Shown here: positions 57,720-64,000 of the stretch, in pieces
How the letters are laid out: every line of letters starts with the position of its first letter
Position numbering within the stretch: position 1 is the stretch's first letter
Assembly (NCBI GenBank): GCA_963841445.1
Contig: CAWJCP010000002.1
Location: 682,001-746,000 of the forward strand
DNA length: 64,000 nt
Origin: Mayfieldus sp963841445
Lineage (GTDB): Bacteria > Actinomycetota > Thermoleophilia > Solirubrobacterales > 70-9
Direction: 5' to 3'
Notes under the pieces: model-generated
The model's database searches: none
What the model saw: the letters and a program-made list of their open reading frames with translations, nothing else
What the model was told of the DNA's origin: nothing
Made by a program: the position numbers and the translations under genes

Positions 57720-59321
57720 TCAGTCCAGCGGCTGGCGCACGACGGGCTGGCGGTTCGCCTTCACCTCGTCGAGGCGGCGAACCGGGGTCGTGTAGGGCGC
57801 CTGCCTGGGGATCTCGGGGTCGTCCTCGGCCTCCGCGAGGATCCGCTCGATCGCGTCGGCGAAGGCGTCGAGGTTCTCGCGCGGCTCGGTCTCGGTCGGC
57901 TCGACCATCATCGCCTCGTCGACGAGCAGCGGGAAGTAGACGGTCGGTGGGTGGAAGCCGAAGTCGAGCAGGCGCTTTGCGATATCGAGCGTCTGCACCC
58001 CCAGCTCGCCCTTCGCCGGCTTGCCGGAGAGGACGAACTCGTGCATGCAGGTGCGATCGAAGGCGACCGGCAGGTAGCGGCCGGCACGACCCTTGCGAAG
58101 CCGCGCGAGCAGGTAGTTCGCGTTCAGCACCGCGGTCTCGGAGGCCTCCGTGAGCCCGTCGCCGCCGAGGCTGAGCATGTAGGCGAGCGAGCGCACGAAG
58201 ACGCCGAAGTTGCCCTGAAACCCGCGCAGGCGGCCGATCGACTTCGGGCGCTCGAAGTCAAGGGCGAAGACTGGTTCGGGGGAGCCGTTCGTACCGCTGC
58301 CGTCGGGCGCCGCAGCTGCCGTGCCCTCGCATCGCACCACCTGGGGCCGCGGCAGGAACGGCTCGATGCGGTCGGAGACCGCGATCGGGCCGCCGCCCGG
58401 GCCGCCGCCGCCGTGCGGCTGCGAGAAGGACTTGTGCAGGTTGACGTGGACGATGTCGAAGCCCATGTCGCCGGGCCGTGAGTGGCCCATGATCGCGTTC
58501 AGGTTGGCGCCGTCGTAGTAGAGCGTCCCGCCGACCCCGTGCACCACCTCCGCGATCTCGACGATGTTCTCGTCGAAGAGCCCGAGCGTGTTCGGGTTGG
58601 TCAGCATCAGGCAGGCAACCTCGTCCGACGCCTTGGCGCGCAGGTCGTCGATGTCGACGCCGCCGCGCTCGTTGGTCGCGACCTTGACGACCTCGAAGCC
58701 GGCCATCGTCACCGTGGCGGGATTGGTCCCATGCGCGGTGTCCGGAGTCAGGACCTTGCCGCGCAGCTCGCCGCGGTCGGCGTGGTAGGCGCGGGTGAGC
58801 AGCAGCCCGGCGAGCTCGCCGTGCGAGCCGGCCGAGGGCTGCAGGCTCACGTGCGGCAGCCCGCAGATCTCCGCCAGCGTCTCCTGCAGCCTCCACATCA
58901 GCTCCAGGGCGCCCTGGGCGCGCTTCCGGTCCTGGGCCGGGTGCAGCCGTGCGTGCCCGGGCAGCGCCGCGACGCGCTCGTTGAGGCGCGGGTTGTGTTT
59001 CATCGTGCAGGAGCCGAGCGGGTAAAAGCCCGAGTCGAGGTCGAAGTTGCGCCGCGAGATGCGGTTGTAGTGGCGGACGATCTCCGGCTCGGAGACCTCG
59101 GGCAGCCGCGGCGGCTCGGAGCGCAGCAGGTTCTCCGGAACGAGCTCGGCCAGGGGCCGCTCATCGACCCCGGCCTCTGGAAGGACCGCGGCGCGGCGGC
59201 CCTCCTCGGAGCGCTCGAAGATCGTGACTGCCTGATCGCGCTGCATCGGGGTCGGCGTGTCGGCCGACGATGGCGGTGAGGGTCGCGCAGCCCTCCCTGG
59301 CGGTGAAGGAGCGGCGCTCAC
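57720..59321 (-). CDS. gcvPB: Glycine dehydrogenase (decarboxylating) subunit 2
   Basis: PLP-bearing half of the two-subunit P protein of glycine cleavage. The 533 residues have NFDLDSGFYPLGSCTMKHNP, SLQPSAGSHGELAGLLL, TPDTAHGTNPATVTMAG, and the PLP-lysine block VHVNLHKSFSQPHGGGGPG. The N-terminal ~30 residues are low complexity. GTG start at 59319-59321 overlaps the gcvPA stop as GTGA. It is last in gcvT-gcvH-gcvPA-gcvPB. Confidence 0.95.
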   Translation of the reverse strand: MSAAPSPPGRAARPSPPSSADTPTPMQRDQAVTIFERSEEGRRAAVLPEAGVDERPLAELVPENLLRSEPPRLPEVSEPEIVRHYNRISRRNFDLDSGFYPLGSCTMKHNPRLNERVAALPGHARLHPAQDRKRAQGALELMWRLQETLAEICGLPHVSLQPSAGSHGELAGLLLTRAYHADRGELRGKVLTPDTAHGTNPATVTMAGFEVVKVATNERGGVDIDDLRAKASDEVACLMLTNPNTLGLFDENIVEIAEVVHGVGGTLYYDGANLNAIMGHSRPGDMGFDIVHVNLHKSFSQPHGGGGPGGGPIAVSDRIEPFLPRPQVVRCEGTAAAAPDGSGTNGSPEPVFALDFERPKSIGRLRGFQGNFGVFVRSLAYMLSLGGDGLTEASETAVLNANYLLARLRKGRAGRYLPVAFDRTCMHEFVLSGKPAKGELGVQTLDIAKRLLDFGFHPPTVYFPLLVDEAMMVEPTETEPRENLDAFADAIERILAEAEDDPEIPRQAPYTTPVRRLDEVKANRQPVVRQPLD

Positions 59322-60724
59322 GACGCCACCTCCCCCACCGATGGCGCCTTTTTCGTCCTATTCGCGAAAAAGGAGCCACCTCGGAGTGCTTCGTCCAGAA
59401 CTTCTGCGAGTTCGTCGATCTGCTCTTTGCTGCGCCGCTCGGTGATCGCCACCAGCAGCCCATGCTCATACTCGAGGTACTCGCGCCCGAGCGGGTAGCC
59501 GGCGGCGACCCCGCGCTCCGCGCAGCGGTCAAGCACCTCGCCGACCGGCGCATCGAGGCGCACGGCAAACTCGCGCGCGACCGGGGCCTCGTGCAGGAGC
59601 TCGACCCCCTCGATCCCGGCGAGGCGCTCGCGGGCGTAGGCGGTCCGGCGCAGCAGCAACTCGCCGAGCTCGCGATAGCCCTGACGGCCGAGCCAGGCGA
59701 GGTGGACGATCGCGCCGAGCGCGTTCAGCGCCTGCGCGGTGCAGATGTTGTGGGTCGCCTTCTCGCGACGGATGTGCTGCTCGCGGGTCTGCAGGGTGAG
59801 CACGAAGCCGCGCCGCCCGTCGGCGTCGACCGTCTCGCCGGCGATCCGCCCCGGCATCCGCCGGATGTGCTCCTCGGCGGCGCAGAAGAAGCCGAACGAC
59901 GGCCCTCCGAAGTCGAGCCGGTTGCCGAGCGGCTGGCCCTCGCCGACCGCGACGTCGGCGCCCTGCTCGCCGGGCGGCTTCAGCACCCCAAGCGTCATCG
60001 GGTCGCAGGCGACGACCAGGAGCGCGCCGTGCTGCTTCGCCGTCGCGCCCAGCGCCTCGACGTCCTCGACCGCGCCGAGGAAGTTGGGGCTCTGCAGGAA
60101 GACGGCGGCGGTCCTCTCGTCGACCGCGTCGGCAAGCGCTGCCGAGTCGGTCAGCCCGCCCTCCATCCCGACCTCCTCGACCTCGGCCCCGAAGCCGGCC
60201 GAGTAGGTGACCAGCGTCTCGCGGCTGTGCGGGTGCACGCCGCGCGAGACCACGAAGCGCGAGCGCCCGGTCGCGCCGAGGGCCAAATAGCCGGCCGAAG
60301 CGACCGTCGACGGCCCCTCGTAGAGGCCGGCGCTGGAGACCGGCAGCGCGGTCAGCTCCGACATCGCGGTCTGGAACTCGAACATCACCTGCAATCCGCC
60401 CTGCGAGACCTCCGGCTGGTAGGGCGTGTAGGGGGTCAGAAACTCGGAGCGCTGGGTGATCGCGTCGACGATCGCCGGCACGTAGTGGTCGTACATCCCG
60501 GCGCCCAGGAAGCAGACCTCCGCCTCGGCGTCGGCGTTTCGCTCCGCGAGGCCGGCGAGGAGCTCGAAGACCTCGCTCTCGCCGAGGCCGTCGGGCAACT
60601 CGAGGGCGCGATCGAGGCGCACCGGCTCGGGGATCTGCTCGAAGAGCTCCTCGATCGAGGAGGCGCCGATCTCGGCCAGCATCGCGGCGCGGTCGGCTTC
60701 GGTTGCGGAGGTGTAGCGGGTCAG
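59318..60724 (-). CDS. gcvPA: Glycine dehydrogenase (decarboxylating) subunit 1
   Basis: Partner of GcvPB in glycine decarboxylation. Blocks: MLAEIGASSIEELFEQIP, FLGAGMYDHYVPAIVDAI, EFLTPYTPYQPEVSQGGLQVMFEFQTAMSELT and SNEQ-type ATHNICTAQALNALGA. Start: the first ATG (60680-60682) gives an N-terminus 14 residues short. In-frame upstream codons read TRYTSATEADRAA, the usual family N-terminus, and begin at a CTG (60722-60724). This lies 9 nt after a full AAGGAGG (60734-60740), with no ATG, GTG or TTG in between. I therefore choose CTG, giving 468 residues. Confidence 0.92.
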   Translation of the reverse strand: MTRYTSATEADRAAMLAEIGASSIEELFEQIPEPVRLDRALELPDGLGESEVFELLAGLAERNADAEAEVCFLGAGMYDHYVPAIVDAITQRSEFLTPYTPYQPEVSQGGLQVMFEFQTAMSELTALPVSSAGLYEGPSTVASAGYLALGATGRSRFVVSRGVHPHSRETLVTYSAGFGAEVEEVGMEGGLTDSAALADAVDERTAAVFLQSPNFLGAVEDVEALGATAKQHGALLVVACDPMTLGVLKPPGEQGADVAVGEGQPLGNRLDFGGPSFGFFCAAEEHIRRMPGRIAGETVDADGRRGFVLTLQTREQHIRREKATHNICTAQALNALGAIVHLAWLGRQGYRELGELLLRRTAYARERLAGIEGVELLHEAPVAREFAVRLDAPVGEVLDRCAERGVAAGYPLGREYLEYEHGLLVAITERRSKEQIDELAEVLDEALRGGSFFANRTKKAPSVGEVAS

Positions 60725-60839
60725 AAGCTGGTTCCTCCTTCTCCTTGCTCGTTGCTGGTCATCGGGTCGCAGCCCAAGGCGTGAATGATCGCCATTGGCT
60801 CGCAGTCAGAGTGTGACGGCCCTCGACCCTCGGACGAGC

Positions 60840-61229
60840 CTAGGACTCCTCGATCATCTTCTTGTACGCCGTCGCGTCCATCAGGTCGTCCACCTCGGAT
60901 GGCTCGGAGAGCCTGACCTTCACCATCCAGCCTTCACCGTAGGGGTCCGAGTTGATCTTCTCGGGGCCCTCGGCAAGCGCCTCGTTGGCCTCGGTGATCT
61001 CGCCGGAGAGCGGCGCGAAGACGTCGGAGACCGCCTTCACGGACTCGACCTCGGCGTAGGCCTGGTCCTTGGTTACGGTCGAGCCGACCTCGGGGGCCTC
61101 GTAGAAGACCACCTCGCCGAGCGCGTCCTGCGCGTACCAGGTCACGCCGAAGGTCGCCGTGTCGCCTTCCACCTTTGCCCAGTCGTGCTCGGGGTGGTAC
61201 AGGAGTCCGTCCGGGTGCTGGTCGCTCAC
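60840..61229 (-). CDS. gcvH: Glycine cleavage system H protein
   Basis: Lipoyl carrier that shuttles the aminomethyl group among P, T and L proteins. The 129 residues from the GTG at 61227-61229 include HPEHDWAKVEGDTATFGVTWYAQDALGEVVFYEAP and the lipoylated lysine in EVESVKAVSDVFAPLSGEI, with NSDPYGEGWMVKVRL at the end. GTGA overlap with gcvT. It lies before gcvPA with a 115-nt gap in which I see only the gcvPA ribosome site. Confidence 0.96.
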   Translation of the reverse strand: MSDQHPDGLLYHPEHDWAKVEGDTATFGVTWYAQDALGEVVFYEAPEVGSTVTKDQAYAEVESVKAVSDVFAPLSGEITEANEALAEGPEKINSDPYGEGWMVKVRLSEPSEVDDLMDATAYKKMIEES

Positions 61230-62314
61230 GCTTTCTCCTTCTTGTAGAGGGGCTTGGAGCCGATCCGCGCCGGGCGCCGCCGGCCCCTGATGTCGATCTC
61301 CATCTCTGCCCCCGGCTCCGATAGCTGAGCGGCAACGTATGCCATTCCGATCCCGACCTCCATCGAGGGCGAGAAGGTCCCGCTGGTCACCTCGCCGACC
61401 CGCTCGCCGTCCACGTACACCTCGTTGCCGGGACGCGGTATCCCGCGCCCCTCGATCGTGAACGGCACCAGCCTCTGGGCCGGCCCCGCGGCCCGCACCG
61501 CGGCGATCGGCTCGGCGCCGACGAAGCCGGTCTCCTCCTTGCAGCACCAGCCGAGGCCGGCCTCGATCGGGTTTCGCTCCGGGGTCAGGTCCTGGCCATG
61601 GAGGTGGAAGCAGACCTCGAGCCGCAGGGTGTCGCGAGCACCGAGCCCGCAGGGCACGACCCCGGAGTCGAGCAGCTCCTCCCAGACCGCCGGCGCGATC
61701 TCAGGGTCGATCAGCAGCTCGACCCCGTCCTCGCCCGTGTAGCCGGTGCCGCAGACCAGCGCCGGGCGGCCTCCGACTCGCGCCACGGCGACCTTCAACC
61801 GCTCCGGTAGCTCGATCCCGAGGGTCGCCGCGACGATGCTCCGCGCGTGCGGCCCCTGCACGGCGAGCATCGCGTAACTATCCGCGACGTCGCGCACGGC
61901 GACGTCGAAGCCGGTCGTATGGCGCCCCAGCCACTCCAGGTCTGCCGCGTGGTTGGCGGCGTTGGTGACGGTCAGGTAGCGGTCGTCGCCGAGCCGGTAG
62001 GTGAAGAGGTCGTCGATCACGCCGCCCTGCTCGTTTGTCAGGCAGCTGTACTGGCTCCCGCCGATCTCGATCTTCGCGACGTCGTTGGAGAGGACGCGCT
62101 GCAAGTAGGCGAGGGCGCCCGAGCCCTCGGTCTCGACCTCGCCCATATGAGAGACGTCGAAGATCCCGGCGTGGGTGCGCACGGCGACGTGCTCGGGCCT
62201 GATCCCCTCGTATTCGACCGGCATCTCATAGCCCGCGAACGGGACCAGCTTCGCCCCGGCGGCCCGGTGGCGGTCGTACAGCGAGGTGTGCTTCAGCACG
62301 CCGGCGGTGGCCAC
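61226..62314 (-). CDS. gcvT: Glycine cleavage system T protein (aminomethyltransferase)
   Basis: Releases ammonia and transfers the methylene group to tetrahydrofolate. The 362 residues have TSLYDRHRAAGAKLVPFAGYEMPVEY, HVAVRTHAGIFDVSHMGEVETEG, YTGEDGVELLIDPE, LGARDTLRLEVCFHLHGQDLTPERNPIEAGL and the C-terminal GEVTSGTFSPSMEVGIGMAYV. It is first in its operon. No glycine riboswitch motifs are visible in the upstream 148 nt, which instead hold the dispersed repeat at 62348-62454. Confidence 0.95.
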   Translation of the reverse strand: MATAGVLKHTSLYDRHRAAGAKLVPFAGYEMPVEYEGIRPEHVAVRTHAGIFDVSHMGEVETEGSGALAYLQRVLSNDVAKIEIGGSQYSCLTNEQGGVIDDLFTYRLGDDRYLTVTNAANHAADLEWLGRHTTGFDVAVRDVADSYAMLAVQGPHARSIVAATLGIELPERLKVAVARVGGRPALVCGTGYTGEDGVELLIDPEIAPAVWEELLDSGVVPCGLGARDTLRLEVCFHLHGQDLTPERNPIEAGLGWCCKEETGFVGAEPIAAVRAAGPAQRLVPFTIEGRGIPRPGNEVYVDGERVGEVTSGTFSPSMEVGIGMAYVAAQLSEPGAEMEIDIRGRRRPARIGSKPLYKKEKA

Positions 62315-62347
62315 CCAGTCAGGCTAGTTGAAGGAGCGCAGAGGTCG

Positions 62348-62454
62348 CGAAAACCGAGTCTGGCCAGGACGCAGGGAGGCCGACGCCGCGAGCGCACTGG
62401 ATCGTGCGTGAGCTAGTCGGCCGACCGAGGACACCGCCAGACGACGGTTTGCAG
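62348..62454 (-). repeat. Dispersed 107-nt intergenic repeat, copy 2
   Basis: Copy of the element at 20379-20487 with about 90% identity on this strand. It begins 8 nt after the ftsZ stop, reads in the same direction as ftsZ, and ends 33 nt before gcvT. GGCCGAC/GTCGGCC complementarity is kept. Confidence 0.85.
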
Positions 62455-62462
62455 CGGCCTGC

Positions 62463-63545
62463 TCAGTCTTGAAGAAACGTAGGGACGTCGATGTCGTCCT
62501 CGTCGACCCGCAGGCTGCGCAGGTCGGTGTCCTCGGGTGAGACTCGACGGCGGCTGGCACGGCTGGCGCGCCGGACGCGCTGCGGCGTGCGGGCGAGAAG
62601 CTCGAAGCCCTCGAACCCGGTCGCGATCACGGTCACGCGGACCTCGTCGCGCATCGACTGGTCGACGACCGAGCCGAAGATGATGTTGGCGTTGTCGTCG
62701 GCCTCGTGTTGGACCAGCTGTGCGGCCTCGTTGACCTCGAAGAGCCCGAGGTCCTCGGGACCGGTGATGTTGAGAAGCATCCCGGTGGCGCCGTTTATCG
62801 ACTCCTCGATCAACGGCGAGGTGATCGCCATCTTCGCGGCGTCGGCGGCGCGGCTCTCTCCCGAAGCGGTGCCGACGCCCATCAGCGCCGAGCCGGCGTC
62901 GCGCATGATCGTGCGCACGTCGGCGAAGTCGAGGTTGATCAGGCCGGGGATCGTGATCAGGTCGGTGATCCCCTGCACGCCCTGGCGCAGGATGTCGTCG
63001 GCCATCCGGAACGCCTCCAGGACGCTCGTCCGCCGCTCGACCGCCTGCAGCAGCTTCTCGTTCGGGACGATGATCAGGGTGTCGACGTTCTGGCGCAGCT
63101 TCTCGATCCCCTCGAGCGCCTGCTGCATGCGGCGCTTGCCCTCGAACTCGAACGGCTTGGTGACCGCGCCGACGGTCAGCGCTCCGATCTCCTCCTTGGC
63201 GATCTCGGCGATCACCGGGGCGGCGCCGGTGCCGGTTCCGCCTCCCTCGCCGGCGGTCACGAAGACCATGTCGGCGCCCTTCAGCGCCTCCTTGATCTCG
63301 TCGCGACTCTCGGCCGCCGCGCCGGCGCCGACGTCCGGGTTGCCCCCTGCGCCAAGGCCTCGGGTCAGCTCGGAGCCGATCGAAAGCTTGATGTCTGCGT
63401 CACAGGCCTGCAGCGCCTGGGCATCGGTGTTCACGGCGACGAACTCGACGCCGCGGATGCCGGCGTCGACCATTCGGGACACCGCATTGGTGCCGCCGCC
63501 CCCAGCACCGACGACCTTGATCACCGCGAGGTAGGTGGATTCCAT
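62463..63545 (-). CDS. ftsZ: Cell division protein FtsZ
   Basis: Tubulin-like GTPase that forms the division ring. The 360 residues have VIKVVGAGGGGTNAVSRMV, the signature GEGGGTGTGAAPVIAEIAKE, the synergy region NLDFADVRTIM, and VTVIATGFEG. The conserved C-terminal peptide is DIDVPTFLQD after a short linker (about 310-350), shorter than in many actinobacteria. A sigma-A-like promoter lies about 100 nt upstream and ftsQ further upstream, without ftsA between, as in actinobacteria. Confidence 0.97.
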   Translation of the reverse strand: MESTYLAVIKVVGAGGGGTNAVSRMVDAGIRGVEFVAVNTDAQALQACDADIKLSIGSELTRGLGAGGNPDVGAGAAAESRDEIKEALKGADMVFVTAGEGGGTGTGAAPVIAEIAKEEIGALTVGAVTKPFEFEGKRRMQQALEGIEKLRQNVDTLIIVPNEKLLQAVERRTSVLEAFRMADDILRQGVQGITDLITIPGLINLDFADVRTIMRDAGSALMGVGTASGESRAADAAKMAITSPLIEESINGATGMLLNITGPEDLGLFEVNEAAQLVQHEADDNANIIFGSVVDQSMRDEVRVTVIATGFEGFELLARTPQRVRRASRASRRRVSPEDTDLRSLRVDEDDIDVPTFLQD

Positions 63546-63647
63546 TTCCCGTTTGACCTGAACCGCTCGTTGAAGCCCTTGTTCCGTCCGAGGCTACAGC
63601 CATGCTTCAGGGTTGGCGTGGTTTGAGCCTTGTCGGAAATCGCGCCC

Positions 63648-63676
63648 AACGTAGGGCATTCCGGCCTCCCTGTCAA
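63648..63676 (-). promoter_or_regulatory. Sigma-A-type promoter for ftsZ
   Basis: On the minus strand TTGACA (63676-63671), 17-nt spacer, TACGTT (63653-63648). This matches a vegetative promoter closely and would give a leader of about 95 nt before the ftsZ ATG. It lies in the 307-nt gap between ftsQ and ftsZ, which has no other gene. Confidence 0.75.
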
Positions 63677-63797
63677 CCGCTGGGAAGAGATTCTCCACGG
63701 CCGAGTCTCGATCCTGAGTCGAGGGTCTCCGCATTCTAACCCTGTGGTCGAGGGTTGCGCACCGAACGGCTCCTGCGCCGCCGCCGGGCCGGGTAAT

Positions 63798-63813
63798 CCG
63801 CATGCGCATGCGG
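63798..63813. promoter_or_regulatory. Perfect 16-bp palindrome upstream of the ftsZ promoter
   Basis: CCGCATGCGCATGCGG, fully self-complementary with no spacer, about 120 nt upstream of the proposed -35 box and 40 nt after the ftsQ stop. A dimeric regulator site or a cruciform-prone spot are both possible. Confidence 0.5.
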
Positions 63814-63852
63814 TTTCTCGACCTGCGGCCGCGCAGCGCCCCGGGCGCTCGA

Positions 63853-64000
63853 TCAGCCGCTGGAGATCGGAGGCGGAGTGTGTCCGACTCCGCCGACCGC
63901 CGGACGACGCGGGATCGACAGGTCTACATAATCGAGCGGCCCCAGGTTTGGGTCGGAGAGCACCGCCGCGGCGGCCGCCCATTTCTCCCCCGCTTGGCTC
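63853..64000 (-). CDS. ftsQ: Cell division protein FtsQ, C-terminal fragment
   Basis: The 49 visible codons before the TGA at 63853-63855 read KWAAAAAVLSDPNLG, then PLDYVDLSIPRRPAVGG and end TPPPISSG. This is the C-terminal strand pattern of FtsQ beta domains (D-Y-V-D-L-x-x-P-x-R-P). The rest of the gene lies outside the window. Its place directly before ftsZ supports the call. FtsQ is a bitopic divisome protein that bridges early and late division proteins. Confidence 0.75.
   Translation of the reverse strand, partial: SQAGEKWAAAAAVLSDPNLGPLDYVDLSIPRRPAVGGVGHTPPPISSG

Noticed and set aside
62315..62462. Glycine riboswitch before gcvT
   Set aside because: No paired glycine aptamer motifs; the space is filled by the dispersed repeat.

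Overview
The window is GC-rich, densely coded chromosomal DNA of an actinobacterium. It is most likely class Thermoleophilia (Solirubrobacterales-like): this is inferred from the gene order around ffh/trmD/rplS, smc/rnc/acpP/plsX/rpmF, scpAB and ftsQ-ftsZ, from the Ku/LigD-type repair pair, from split glycine decarboxylase subunits, and from secreted proteins with acidic or basic low-complexity tails. No rRNA, tRNA, phage module or CRISPR array was seen. Most genes lie on the minus strand.

Layout. 1-12 kb: two minus-strand housekeeping units, ffh-rpsP-khpA-trmD-rplS-lepB and yceD/DUF177-GNAT-rpmF-plsX-acpP-rnc-smc-ftsY (protein targeting, translation, fatty acid precursors, RNA processing, chromosome organisation), separated by a secreted protein with a good terminator. 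12-20 kb: a methyltransferase, a tandem array of hairpin repeats, a small Sm-like protein, then rpmB-fakA-GST-recG-rsmD-coaD-divIVA-like; GST carries an in-frame stop and recG a one-base frameshift. 20-24 kb: riboflavin operon ribD-ribE-ribBA-ribH. 24-27 kb: plus-strand glycosyltransferase and flippase. 27-32 kb: priA-def-fmt-zinc ribbon-rpe and a PH-domain membrane protein. 32-33 kb: a complete IS481-like element inserted at the metK stop codon. 33-49 kb: cmk-der/DUF3352-metK, a cupin, a GGDEF/EAL protein, and the aromatic amino acid cluster (aroH, hisC, aroF, tyrA, aroA) with rluB and scpA/scpB. 49-57 kb: an RTX-like secreted protein, trpS, a FetAB-type ABC pair, Ku and a stand-alone LigD polymerase domain, and two VOC proteins. 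57-62 kb: the glycine cleavage operon gcvT-gcvH-gcvPA-gcvPB. 62-64 kb: ftsZ and the end of ftsQ.

Points that stand out. (1) A short upstream frame before aroF ends in Y-L-Y-F-W-R-F and stops at a 10-bp stem: a probable aromatic-sensing leader peptide. (2) Smc is only 774 residues and lacks a hinge, although ScpA and ScpB are normal. (3) Five intergenic loci carry 60-70 nt two-hairpin elements whose stems covary between copies; a separate 107-109 nt repeat follows the stops of ftsZ and of a secreted-protein gene. (4) RNase III lacks its signature catalytic glutamate. (5) Three genes (lepB, the flippase, gcvPA) have CTG as the only sensible start codon.
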